From Actinomycetospora termitidis (lineage in GTDB: Bacteria; Actinomycetota; Actinomycetes; Mycobacteriales; Pseudonocardiaceae): DNA of 64,000 nt. The stretch lies in contig NZ_JASVWF010000002.1 of NCBI RefSeq assembly GCF_030286555.1, positions 310,001 through 374,000 of the forward strand. Reading direction: 5' to 3'. This document shows, one piece after another, positions 50,543 through 58,662 of the stretch. A program made the translations under genes and the position numbers. The notes below the pieces were generated by a model. The model made no database searches and had not been told where the DNA came from. It worked only from the letters and a program-made list of their open reading frames with translations. Numbering within the stretch: the first letter of the stretch is position 1; every line of letters begins with the position of its first letter.

Positions 50543-51957
50543 GCGAGCTCCCCGAGGTGCTGTTCGGCCTGCTCGCCGGTGATGCCGAGGGCGTCGACCA
50601 CGCCGTCGGGTCGCACGAGGGCGGTCGTCGGGAGCGTCGGCGCGGGAACCACGCGGACGCGGCCGTGGGTCCGGGTGGCCGTGGTGTCCGGGTCGGCGAG
50701 CACCCACTCCGGGGCGAGGGGGGTCGGGAGGGCCGCCGGCGGCAGCCGGTTCCCGGCCTGGACGCCGTCGCCCGAGCCGTAGCCGATGTCGAGTTGCGAG
50801 AGGCGGCCGGCGAGGAAGTCGGTCACGGCCGGGATGCCGCGGACCGCGGCGAGGACGGTGTTGCGCAGCGCCCCGAGGCGGGGATCGGTGAGTGTGGCCA
50901 GCGCGGTGAGCTGGCCGGTGAACGCGATGAGCTCCTCGGCAACCGGGCGGCGTTCGCGGTCGTAGCCCTCGAGCAGCGACTCGGGGGCGCCGTGCCGGAG
51001 GATCTCGGTGAGGCGCCACGCGAGGTCGGCGGCGTCCTGGATCCCGGTGTTCATGCCCTGGCCGCCGGCGGGGCTGTGGGTGTGCGCGGCGTCACCGAGC
51101 AGCGCAACGGGCCCGTCGACCAGGCGGGCGGCGACGCGCTGCTGGAAGCGGTAGGTGGTCGAGGCCGCGATGTCCCGGACGTGCGCGCTGCGCAGCACCC
51201 CGCCGGTGCGGGTGGCGAGGACCTTCTCGACGTCGGTGGCGCTCGGCGGGGACGTTCCCGGCGGTACGGAGGCGACGACGCGGTGCATCCCGTCGGGCAT
51301 CGGCGAGATCAGCGCGACCCCGTCGGGCGCGAGGAAGAAGGCGGTGTCGGTGTCCGCCGAGCCCTCGAGGTCGAGGTGGACGTCGGCGAGAGCGAACAGC
51401 GCCGCCGGGGAGTCACCGCGGAACTCGATGCCGCTCGACTCCCGGACCGGGCTGTGCAGCCCGTCGGCGCCGACCAGGTAGCGCGCCTCGACCGTCCGCA
51501 CGACGCCGTCGGGCCCGGCGACGGTGGCGAGCACCCCTGGCCAGGTCCGCTGCCAGGTCAGCAGCCGGTGGCCACGGAACAGGGTCCCGTCGACCTCGGC
51601 CAACCGGTCGGCGATGGTCTGCTCGGTGACGTCCTGGCCGACCAGCAGCAGGTAGGGGTGCGGGCTGTCCAGGGTCTCGTAGGAGACCCGCAGCAGGTCC
51701 TCGTCTCCCTCGCGCAACGCGAAGCCGGCACCGCGGACCCCGCGGGCGACCAGGCGTTCGCCGACGCCGAGGCGGTCGAGGTACTCGAGGGTCCGCGGCT
51801 GCACGCCGGCGGCCTTCGCGCCCGGTGCGACCTGGGTCTTCGGCTCGAGGGTGACGTGGTCGACGCCGGCCAGGGCGAGCGCGGTCGTCAGGGTCAGGCC
51901 GGCCGGTCCGGCGCCGACGACGAGGACGTCGGTCCGTGTGGGCAGGGTGGTGGACAC
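50539..51957 (-). CDS. FAD-dependent monooxygenase (PHBH/rifampicin monooxygenase-like)
   Basis: A 472-residue aromatic hydroxylase. Seen: DVLVVGAGPAGLTLTTALALAG near residues 9-30, VGADGLHSPVRE near 158-169, ALLGDAAHTHSPAGGQGMNTGIQDA near 267-291, and DRERRPVAEELI near 310-321. Members hydroxylate phenols, polyketides or antibiotics. GTG start has GGGGAG six bases upstream. It is second in a minus-strand operon behind the dehydrogenase at 52856 and ahead of SMP-30 and VOC genes; the operon parallels the NodD-controlled cluster. Confidence 0.92.
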   Translation of the reverse strand: MSTTLPTRTDVLVVGAGPAGLTLTTALALAGVDHVTLEPKTQVAPGAKAAGVQPRTLEYLDRLGVGERLVARGVRGAGFALREGDEDLLRVSYETLDSPHPYLLLVGQDVTEQTIADRLAEVDGTLFRGHRLLTWQRTWPGVLATVAGPDGVVRTVEARYLVGADGLHSPVRESSGIEFRGDSPAALFALADVHLDLEGSADTDTAFFLAPDGVALISPMPDGMHRVVASVPPGTSPPSATDVEKVLATRTGGVLRSAHVRDIAASTTYRFQQRVAARLVDGPVALLGDAAHTHSPAGGQGMNTGIQDAADLAWRLTEILRHGAPESLLEGYDRERRPVAEELIAFTGQLTALATLTDPRLGALRNTVLAAVRGIPAVTDFLAGRLSQLDIGYGSGDGVQAGNRLPPAALPTPLAPEWVLADPDTTATRTHGRVRVVPAPTLPTTALVRPDGVVDALGITGEQAEQHLGELA

Positions 51958-51968
51958 GGGGTCTCCCC

Positions 51969-52856
51969 TCAGTGGTCGGTGGTCGGACGTCGGATCGCGG
52001 CGACGGGGTGGTCGAGCGTGCGGGCCAGGCGGGCCATGTCCCGGGCGCCGTCGCCGGACGCGGAGAGGCGGGCGTAGAGCGCGTCGACCAGGTCGACGAC
52101 GTCGGTCGGCAGGCCGGCGGCGCGGGCGGCCGCGCCGATGAGCGCGACGTCCTTGCGGATGGCGTCGGTCGGGGTGCTGACGGTGTCGTCCTCGCCCAGC
52201 GCGACGGCCCGCTTGTACGCGAGGTACGGGCTGTCGGCGGCGGTCCCGGCGACGACGGTGAAGAAGTGGCGCGGGTCGACCCCGAGCCCGGTGGCGAGGG
52301 CGACGGCCTGGGACATCGCGACGTTGAGGGTGGACACCCAGGCGTTGGCGGCGAGCTTGACGCGGTTCGCGGGTCCGGGGTGATCGCCGATCCAGGTGAC
52401 CGTGGCGGCCAGCGCGTCGAGCACCGGGGCGACCCGCGGGCGCAGGGCCTCGTCGCCCGCGGCCATGACGGAGAGCTCGCCGCGCTCGGCCGGGCCGGCG
52501 TTGCCCAGCACCGGCGCCTCGACGAGGTCCAACCCGAGCCGGGTGGCGGTCTCGGCGACGGCGTCGATCTCCGCGCCGACGGTCGCGCTGCACACGACGA
52601 CGGCGTCCTCGGCCGCCGCGCCCGCGATGCCCGACAGCACGGAGAGCACGGCGTCGAGATCGAACACGACCACGACGACGACCTCGGCGCGGGCGACGGC
52701 GTCGGCGAGGTCCTCGACCACCACCGCGCCGTCGTCGGCCAGGGGCCGGGCCCGCTGCGGGGTCCGGTTCCACGCGGTGACCGCGTGCCCCGCGCGCAGC
52801 AGGCTGTGGACCATTCCGGTGCCGATCGCACCGGTACCGAGTACGGCGACCCTCAC
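51969..52856 (-). CDS. NAD(P)-dependent 3-hydroxyacid dehydrogenase-like (6-phosphogluconate/3-HIBADH family)
   Basis: A 295-residue beta-hydroxyacid dehydrogenase-like enzyme. Seen: VAVLGTGAIGTGM near residues 3-15 (Rossmann), VEAPVLGNAGPAERGELSVMAAGD near 114-137 (substrate motif), and RVKLAANAWVSTLNVAMSQAVAL near 165-187 with the catalytic Lys. GTG at 52856 is preferred: the GAGGGGG ribosome site is about 9 bases away, whereas an ATG at 52865 touches it. First gene of the minus-strand module, divergent from the TetR gene. Confidence 0.9.
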   Translation of the reverse strand: MRVAVLGTGAIGTGMVHSLLRAGHAVTAWNRTPQRARPLADDGAVVVEDLADAVARAEVVVVVVFDLDAVLSVLSGIAGAAAEDAVVVCSATVGAEIDAVAETATRLGLDLVEAPVLGNAGPAERGELSVMAAGDEALRPRVAPVLDALAATVTWIGDHPGPANRVKLAANAWVSTLNVAMSQAVALATGLGVDPRHFFTVVAGTAADSPYLAYKRAVALGEDDTVSTPTDAIRKDVALIGAAARAAGLPTDVVDLVDALYARLSASGDGARDMARLARTLDHPVAAIRRPTTDH

Positions 52857-52874
52857 GAGGATCATCCCCCTCAA

Positions 52875-52950
52875 GCGAGAACGTTCGTTTCGCTAAAGGT
52901 ATGCCTCGTGATGCATCGGGTCAAACGCTGGTGGTCGTTCTCGTTTAAGG
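52875..52950. promoter_or_regulatory. Divergent operator region with two related repeats
   Basis: An imperfect dyad GCGAGAACG-TT-CGTTTCGC at 52875-52893 and a related CGTTCTCGTTTAAGG at 52936-52950 stand between the dehydrogenase (52856) and TetR (52959) genes. The sequence also contains GAGAACG/CGTTCTC as a wide inverted repeat. The layout fits two TetR sites, one per promoter. Confidence 0.45.
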
Positions 52951-52958
52951 TGTCGTGC

Positions 52959-53588
52959 ATGCCGCGCCTGAGTCCCGAGACCTGGAGCCGCCGTCGTCGC
53001 CACGTCCTGGTGTGTGCGTGGGGCTGCTTCTCCCGGGACGGCTTCCACGCGACCTCGATGGACCAGGTCATCGAGGCGACCGGCATGTCCTCCAGCGCGG
53101 TGTACCGCTACTTCCGCAGCAAGGACGAGCTCATCGACGCGACCGTCGAGGAGGCCTTCGCCGACGCGGAGACCCTGTTCTCGACGCTGCTCGCCGAGGA
53201 TCCGCCGCCCGGTCCGGCCCACGTCGTCGCGCGGCTCGTCGAGATCGTCGCGTCCCGCCGCGACGACGAGGACTACGACCTTTCCCGGCTGGCGATGCAG
53301 GCCTGGACGGAGTCGCTGCGTCGTCCCCACCTGCGGCACCTGGTCGCGGAGTACTACCGGACCGTGGAGGCGCAGTTCGCCACGCTGGCGCGTCGGTGGT
53401 GCGACGCCGGAGTCGTGCCGTCCGGGTCGGACCCGGACGCCCTCGCGCGGGTGTTCACCACGCTGATGCCGGGTCTCGTGGTGATGGAGAACCTCGTCGA
53501 GCACACCGCCGCGTCCGAGCTGGTCGCTGGGCTGGTCGCCCTCGGGCGGAGCGCGCCGCATGCGGTCGGACCCGACATGTCAGCGTAG
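52959..53588 (+). CDS. TetR-family transcriptional regulator
   Basis: A 209-residue repressor. Seen: HTH region FHATSMDQVIEATGMSSSAVYRYFRSKDELI near residues 28-58 and a helical C-terminus with a conserved AWTESLRRPHLRHLVAEYY near 110-130. ATG at 52959. Divergent from the dehydrogenase-monooxygenase-SMP-30-VOC operon, it is the obvious regulator of that operon. Ligand unknown; likely an aromatic or polyketide-like compound by analogy. Confidence 0.92.
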   Translation: MPRLSPETWSRRRRHVLVCAWGCFSRDGFHATSMDQVIEATGMSSSAVYRYFRSKDELIDATVEEAFADAETLFSTLLAEDPPPGPAHVVARLVEIVASRRDDEDYDLSRLAMQAWTESLRRPHLRHLVAEYYRTVEAQFATLARRWCDAGVVPSGSDPDALARVFTTLMPGLVVMENLVEHTAASELVAGLVALGRSAPHAVGPDMSA

Positions 53589-53616
53589 GTCGCCACGCAT
53601 CGTCCCGACTCGTGGC

Positions 53617-53745
53617 TCACTGCGGCCGGCGGACCCCGCGTCGCCAGGTGGCGTGGATGTCGAGCGAGCGGGAGATGTCCTGCAGCGGGTCTCCGTCGAC
53701 GAGGAGCAGATCGGCCCGCAGCCCCGCCGCGATCCGGCCGCGATC
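53617..53745 (-). pseudogene. Amidohydrolase remnant (C-terminal fragment)
   Basis: Read on the minus strand, this segment gives DRGRIAAGLRADLLLVDGDP followed by about 20 more residues and a stop at 53617, the hallmark end of imidazolonepropionase-like amidohydrolases (G-x-I-x-x-G-x-x-A-D-L-L-V-V-x-G-D-P). Everything upstream of it (metal-binding barrel) is missing; the frame before 53745 is unrelated to the family. It is therefore a broken gene left at the junction between the TetR module and the XRE-SDR pairs. Confidence 0.72.
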
Positions 53746-53804
53746 GTCCCTGCCTCTCTGGGGAGGGCGGGCTCCGGGAACCGGTAACCGGGGGAATGAC
53801 ATAC

Positions 53805-53825
53805 CCCCTCACCACGGGTGAGGGG
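53805..53825. promoter_or_regulatory. Perfect 9-base-arm dyad upstream of XRE gene
   Basis: CCCCTCACC and GGTGAGGGG are separated by ACG and lie 27 bases before the start of the XRE regulator. The element is probably its operator. Confidence 0.5.
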
Positions 53826-53852
53826 CGGTCGCCCGGGGGGCACCATGAGGTC

Positions 53853-54788
53853 ATGACCGCGAACGTGGCGCTGGGAGATTTCCTGCGGGCTCGTCGCAGC
53901 GAGGTCTCCCCGGAGTCGGTGGGGCTGGCTGCGGTCGGCTCGTACCGGCGGGTGGCCGGGTTGCGCCGCGAGGAGGTCGCCCAGCTCACGGGTGTGTCCA
54001 CCGACTACTACACCCGACTCGAGCAGGGTCGACACACCTCGCCGTCGCCCGAGGTGCTCGACGCGATCTCCGAGGTGCTGCGGCTGGACTCCACCGCGCG
54101 CCGCCATCTCGATGACCTGGTCGGGGCCGGCCGACGTCGCCGGACCACCCTGCCGCGCCAACGGGTCCGCCCGGGCGTGCTGCGGATGATGGACACGCTC
54201 GAGGACCAGGCTGCGTTCGTGCTGGGTCGGCGCACCGACGTCCTGGCCGCGAACCGGCTCGCTCGCGCGCTGCTCGCGGACTTCCACGCGATGCCTGCGC
54301 GTGAGCGCAATCTGACCCGCTGGATCCTTCTTGATCCCGCGGCCCGTGAGCTCTACCTGGACTGGCGGACCATCGCCTCGGAGATGACGGCGATCCTGCG
54401 TCTGGATGCCGGGCGCTACCCCGACGATCCACGTACCGCCGACCTGGTGGGCGAGCTGGCGGTCAAGAGCGAGGACTTCAACCGCTGGTGGGGTCACCAG
54501 AAGGTGCTCGAGCGCGGCGGCGGCTCGAAGCGGTTCCACCACCCCGTGGTGGGGGACCTGGCCATCGACTACGAGGCCATGATCCTGCCGGCCGACCCCG
54601 ATCAGACGTTGTTCGTCTACACGGCGCAGCCCGGTGCTTCCCAGGAGGCGATGCGGCTCCTGGCGAGCTGGAGCCTGGACTCACCCGGCGTGGCGATCAC
54701 CGACGCTCCGGACCGTCCGGCGGCCGCCGACTCCGCGACGCCCGCAGCCATGTCGAGCCACATCGGCCGATCGAACACGACCGGCTGA
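53853..54788 (+). CDS. XRE-type helix-turn-helix regulator with MmyB-like ligand domain
   Basis: A 311-residue paralogue of the regulators at 13431 and 57616. Seen: [34 protein letters not shown] near residues 30-60, and a MmyB-like domain with TRWILLDPAARELYLDW near 151-167 and a KRFHHPVVGDLAIDYEAM near 225-242. ATG at 53853 has GAGG upstream and fits the paralogue length; an upstream ATG at 53796 would add 19 unconserved residues across the dyad. It precedes an SDR gene at 54918 in the same direction. Confidence 0.92.
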   Translation: MTANVALGDFLRARRSEVSPESVGLAAVGSYRRVAGLRREEVAQLTGVSTDYYTRLEQGRHTSPSPEVLDAISEVLRLDSTARRHLDDLVGAGRRRRTTLPRQRVRPGVLRMMDTLEDQAAFVLGRRTDVLAANRLARALLADFHAMPARERNLTRWILLDPAARELYLDWRTIASEMTAILRLDAGRYPDDPRTADLVGELAVKSEDFNRWWGHQKVLERGGGSKRFHHPVVGDLAIDYEAMILPADPDQTLFVYTAQPGASQEAMRLLASWSLDSPGVAITDAPDRPAAADSATPAAMSSHIGRSNTTG

Positions 54789-54917
54789 GCGCCGGCCAAC
54801 GACCACCGGCCCGCGACATGCATCGGGTCGGCATCCCCTGCTGCCCACGACATCCGTGCGCGCAGCCACCGGGCCCACCGACTTCCGGGCCTTCACGAGG
54901 AGAAGGAGAACGCCCTC

Positions 54918-55721
54918 ATGAGCACTGCCACCCGTCCGCTCGCCTTGATCACCGGCGGCTCGTCCGGCATCGGCTTCGAGCTCGCCGCCCAGCTCGCCGA
55001 CCGCGGCTACGACGTCGCGATCTCCGGGCAGAGCGAGCGCGTCCACGACTCGGCCAAGAAGTTGGAGGAGTACGGCGTCGAGGCCTACCCGTACCAGGCC
55101 GACGCCTCGACCTACGACGGGGTCGAGTCGTTCTGGAAGTTCGTCGCCGAGCTCGACCGGCCGCTCAATGTGGCCTGCCTCAACGTCGGGATCGGCGTCG
55201 GCGGACGGTTCCTCGACACCGACCTCGACGACGAGCTGCGCATGATCTCGATCAACTGCTCGGGCACCGTGCACATGGCCAAGCGCGTCGTCCGCGCCAT
55301 GCACGCCCAGGGCGCCGATTGGGGCGAGCGGCGGATCATGATCGTCTCCTCGGTCTCGGCGACCACCCCCACTCCCTACGAGCCGGCCTACGGCGCGACC
55401 AAGGCGTTCGGGTTCAACTTCGCCGAGTCGATCCGCGAGGAGCTGCGCGAGGAGGGCATCGTGGTGACCGCGCTGCTGCCCGGCGCCACCGACTCCGACT
55501 TCCACGCCAACGCCGGCATGGGCAACACCCGCTTCGGTGACAACAGCTGGAAGAACGACAGGACCGAGGTCGCCCGGCAGGGCATCGAGGCCCTGCTCGC
55601 CGGGGACGACCACGTCGTCGGTGGTGACGAGGCCACCAAGCAGCAGGTCGTCGACCACCGCTCGATGAGCGAGCCCGAGAAGGCCGCCCGACAGGGTGCC
55701 GCGGCTCGACCCACCAGCTGA
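54918..55721 (+). CDS. Short-chain dehydrogenase/reductase
   Basis: A 267-residue classical SDR. Seen: ITGGSSGIGFELA near residues 11-23, a LNVGIGVGG segment near 90-98 in place of NNAG, SSVSATTP near 143-150, and catalytic YGATK near 156-160. ATG has a GGAGAAGGAG ribosome site. It lies 129 bases downstream of the XRE regulator and is likely its target. It converges with another SDR gene at 55818. The altered NNAG may shift substrate but leaves the Ser-Tyr-Lys set in place. Confidence 0.9.
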   Translation: MSTATRPLALITGGSSGIGFELAAQLADRGYDVAISGQSERVHDSAKKLEEYGVEAYPYQADASTYDGVESFWKFVAELDRPLNVACLNVGIGVGGRFLDTDLDDELRMISINCSGTVHMAKRVVRAMHAQGADWGERRIMIVSSVSATTPTPYEPAYGATKAFGFNFAESIREELREEGIVVTALLPGATDSDFHANAGMGNTRFGDNSWKNDRTEVARQGIEALLAGDDHVVGGDEATKQQVVDHRSMSEPEKAARQGAAARPTS

Positions 55722-55817
55722 TTCGTCGAGCGTGCCCGGACCCGCCGTCGGCCCGCCTTCGTCGTCCGCGAGTCCTTCAGCTGTCCGGGCCACCCCGAGC
55801 CCAGGTGAGCGCGGAGG

Positions 55818-56747
55818 TCAGGACTGCCGCTGGTCGCGAGCCCACTCCGCGGCGTGGGCGATGAGGACGGCCGTCGGGTCCGGCCGCTCGGGGGCTCGAG
55901 ATCGGGGTGCCGGCGAGGCGAACGACGTCTCCCTCGCCAGCGGCGCCCACCGGTCCATCGAGTCGAGGAACGCGCTGAACTTGGTGCGCGCCAGGGAGTA
56001 CGCACGGTCGCCGAGGGGCAGGTGGAGGGGCGGGTCGTCGGTGTCGACCGCCTCCAGGATCACCGCGACCGCCTTCGCGGGGTCGCCGGGTTGCGCCCCG
56101 TCGTTGTCGGCGCGGTAGCGACGCCGTGCCCCGGCGGTCTCGGCGTACTCGGGCATCTCCACGGCCGCGGTGCGCATGGAGCGGCCGAGGAAGTCGGTCC
56201 GGAACGGACCGGGCTCGACGATGATCGTGGCGATCCCGAAGGGCGCGACCTCCTGGGCGAGCGCCTCGGACAGGCCTTCCACGGCGAACTTCGTGGCGTT
56301 GTAGTAGCCGTCGCCGGCGATGCCCGCGATCCCGGCCCCCGAAGACATCATGACGATTCGGCCGCCGGCGCCCTGCTTGCGCAGCGTCGGGAGCACCGCG
56401 CGGGTGGTCTCGATCAGCCCGAAGACGTTGGTCTCGAACAGCGGCCGGTACTCCTCGGGGGTCACCTCCTCGACGGCGCCGAGCATGCCGTGGCCGGCGT
56501 TGTTGACCAGCACGTCGATGCCGCCGAACGCGCTCTCGGCGAGCGCGACGGCCGCCTCGGCGTCGCCGCCGCGCGTGACGTCGAGAGTGGCGGTCCGACA
56601 GGTGTCGGGGTGCCGGGCGACCAGGTCATCGAGGGAGCGGGGGTCGCGGGCGGTGGCGAGCACGGAGTCACCGCGCTCCAGTGCCGCCGAGGCGAGCAAC
56701 CGCCCCAGTCCGCCGGAGCAGCCGGTGATCAGCCAGCGCAGGGTCAT
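55818..56747 (-). CDS. Short-chain dehydrogenase/reductase (classical, NADP-dependent)
   Basis: A 309-residue SDR. Seen: ITGCSGGLGRLLA near residues 7-19, VNNAGHGMLG near 84-93, SSGAGIAG near 137-144, YYNATK near 150-155 and VEPGPFRTDF near 181-190. Similar to SDRs with an extended C-terminal tail, substrates unknown. ATG with GGGAGACGG upstream. It follows the XRE regulator gene (57616) on the same strand after 35 bases, forming the third XRE-SDR pair of the window. The gap to the convergent SDR holds a possible wide stem GCCCGGAC/GTCCGGGC. Confidence 0.92.
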   Translation of the reverse strand: MTLRWLITGCSGGLGRLLASAALERGDSVLATARDPRSLDDLVARHPDTCRTATLDVTRGGDAEAAVALAESAFGGIDVLVNNAGHGMLGAVEEVTPEEYRPLFETNVFGLIETTRAVLPTLRKQGAGGRIVMMSSGAGIAGIAGDGYYNATKFAVEGLSEALAQEVAPFGIATIIVEPGPFRTDFLGRSMRTAAVEMPEYAETAGARRRYRADNDGAQPGDPAKAVAVILEAVDTDDPPLHLPLGDRAYSLARTKFSAFLDSMDRWAPLARETSFASPAPRSRAPERPDPTAVLIAHAAEWARDQRQS

Positions 56748-56782
56748 GTCCGTCTCCCGTCGGAGTTCGTGGGGATGGCGAG

Positions 56783-57616
56783 CTACCGCGCGGGGTCCGC
56801 CGCGGATGCTCGCGTCGTGGGGGAGGTGAGGGCTGCGAGGCGTGCCTCGCTCGGGCTGCCGGGCTCGGCGGAGTAGACCGAGAGGTGCTGACCCGGCGCA
56901 CTCACGACGGTCAGCGACTCGAAGTGCAGCGTGAGCTCGCCGACCTCGGGGTGCCGGAAGCGCTTGACCTCGGTGGTGCGGGGACCGACGTCGTGCTCGG
57001 CCCACAGGGCGGCGAACGCAGGACTGCGCAGGGAGAGTGCGCCGACCAGCTGTTCGGTGCGCTCGACCGCGTCGGGTGCCGTGGCGCGCAGGTTGCGCAC
57101 CGCGGTGCGGGCCGCCTGGTCCCAGTCGAGGTAGAAGTCCCGGGCGACCGGGTCGAGGAAGATCATCCGCAGCAGGTTGTCGAAGGCGGAGAAGCCTCGA
57201 TAGACGGCGGTCGCCGGCGCGTTGGCGGCCAGGACGTCCTGGCCGGGTCCGACGACGAACGCCGGCACGCCCGCCATCCGGTCCAGGAGCCGCTGCAGCT
57301 CCGCAGCGACGCGGGTGACCGGTGCTGACGTGGGGTGCAGGTCGGGGAACCCGATGCGCAGCAGGTGGGCGACAGCCTGGTCGTCGAGGTGCAGAGCACG
57401 CGCGATCGAGATCAGCACCTGCCGGGACGGGTGCCGTTCGCGACCCTGCTCGAGGCGCACGTAGTAGTCCGTGCTGACCCCCGCCAGCAGGGCGACCTCC
57501 TCGCGGCGCAGCCCGGAGACCCGACGGGCGGGGCCGGTCGGCTGCGCGGCGACCTCGGGCGGCACGAGCGCCCGACGGGCACGGAGGAACTCGCCGAGCT
57601 CGTTGCCGTGATCCAT
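56783..57616 (-). CDS. XRE-type helix-turn-helix regulator with MmyB-like ligand domain
   Basis: A 277-residue regulator, third paralogue. Seen: [34 protein letters not shown] near residues 30-60, LRMIFLDPVARDFYLDW near 146-162 and KRFRHPEVGELTLHFESL near 217-234, as in the others. It is followed by an SDR gene 35 bases downstream. A perfect dyad 34 bases upstream of the ATG at 57616 is the likely operator. Paralogue comparison supports this start. Confidence 0.92.
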   Translation of the reverse strand: MDHGNELGEFLRARRALVPPEVAAQPTGPARRVSGLRREEVALLAGVSTDYYVRLEQGRERHPSRQVLISIARALHLDDQAVAHLLRIGFPDLHPTSAPVTRVAAELQRLLDRMAGVPAFVVGPGQDVLAANAPATAVYRGFSAFDNLLRMIFLDPVARDFYLDWDQAARTAVRNLRATAPDAVERTEQLVGALSLRSPAFAALWAEHDVGPRTTEVKRFRHPEVGELTLHFESLTVVSAPGQHLSVYSAEPGSPSEARLAALTSPTTRASAADPAR

Positions 57617-57650
57617 GCGATCGACGCTAGCCACGCCGTGCGCGGCGCGC

Positions 57651-57669
57651 GTGGGTGCGCGACACCCAC
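57651..57669. promoter_or_regulatory. Perfect dyad GTGGGTG-N5-CACCCAC
   Basis: Seven-base arms 34 bases upstream of the XRE gene start (57616). It matches the other XRE genes in position but not in sequence, so each regulator may have its own site. Confidence 0.45.
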
Positions 57670-57711
57670 CTCCGGCTCGCCGAGCTCGGCGGCCGTCCCA
57701 TCCTCGTGCGA

Positions 57712-58662
57712 TCAGCGTCGGGCCGGCTTCGGCACCATCCGGCCGGTACGGGCCCGTCGGGCGAGTCGGGCCGCCTCCGGAGAACAGCGCAGCAGTGGTC
57801 CGCGGACATCGGCGGTCGCGATCCGTCCGTCGGCACAGAGGAGCGCCTTCAGGACCACGGGGTTGGGCTCGGCGAACAGGGCTCTGGTGAGGGGAAGCAG
57901 CTCCTCGGCGTACTTGCGGCCCTGCTCGAGATGGTGGTGCAGACCGTGCTGCACCATCGCGACGAATGCGGCGGTGTCTATGCCGGAGGAGGCGGCGATG
58001 GCTCCGGTCGCCCCCATCGTGATCGACGGGAAGATGAACGGATCGTCTCCCGCGAGTACGGAGAAGCCCTGACGGGTGGCGGGATCCCATGGCGTGCTCC
58101 CGGACAGCAGGGCCAGTGTGTCGACGTCGATGCCGTCGACGGCCTGTTTCACACCGGCGATGTTGTCGGTTCCCGCGAGCTCGAGGAGTGCTTCGGAGTC
58201 GAGGCCTCGAGCGGTCCGGTACGGGACGTTGTAGACGATGAGCGGCACTGGTGATCGGGCGGCCACGGCTCGGAAGTGGGCGACGACGCCGGCCTGGGTC
58301 GGGCGCACGTAGTACGGCACCACCGCCAACGACGCCGTCACGGCCGGCATCTCGTGGAGCCTCTCATGGCGCTCGATCGTGGTGCGGGTGTCGTTGGTCC
58401 CCGTACCGACCACCAGCTCCGCTCCGAGGTCGGCGCAGACCCGCGAGCAGGCCGCGACGACCTCGGAGCGTTCGGACGCGCTGAGCGACGAGGCCTCGGC
58501 CGTGGTCCCGAGCGCTACGACACCGGCGGAGCCGTCGTGCAGCGCGGTCGCGGCCAGGTGCTCCAACGCGGCGATGTCCACACGTCCCCGCTCGTCGAAG
58601 GGCGTGACCAGGGGGACGTAGAGCCCCCGCACAGCAGGCGTGGGCGCAGCGGCTCGGGTCAT
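57712..58662 (-). CDS. Dihydrodipicolinate synthase-family aldolase/dehydratase (DapA-like)
   Basis: A 316-residue TIM-barrel lyase. Seen: GTTAEASSLSASERSEVV near residues 52-69, VPYYVRPTQAGVVAHF near 115-130, YNVPYRT near 145-151, Schiff-base Lys in GVKQAVDG near 167-174 and EPNPVVLKALL near 269-279. The YxxPxRT and EPNP features are close to DapA, but the gene sits with a ThDP enzyme and a LysR, suggesting a specialised keto-acid lyase. ATG overlaps the ThDP gene stop (ATGA), so both are in one operon. Confidence 0.9.
   Translation of the reverse strand: MTRAAAPTPAVRGLYVPLVTPFDERGRVDIAALEHLAATALHDGSAGVVALGTTAEASSLSASERSEVVAACSRVCADLGAELVVGTGTNDTRTTIERHERLHEMPAVTASLAVVPYYVRPTQAGVVAHFRAVAARSPVPLIVYNVPYRTARGLDSEALLELAGTDNIAGVKQAVDGIDVDTLALLSGSTPWDPATRQGFSVLAGDDPFIFPSITMGATGAIAASSGIDTAAFVAMVQHGLHHHLEQGRKYAEELLPLTRALFAEPNPVVLKALLCADGRIATADVRGPLLRCSPEAARLARRARTGRMVPKPARR

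Noticed and set aside
53617-53802. Small 61-codon gene on the minus strand
   Set aside because: The last two thirds match the end of an amidohydrolase and the start is unrelated, with no ribosome site; treated as a gene remnant instead.
55734-55790. Wide inverted repeat GCCCGGAC...GTCCGGGC between convergent SDR genes as a bidirectional terminator
   Set aside because: The loop is about 41 bases and there is no T-run on either side, so it is too weak to call.
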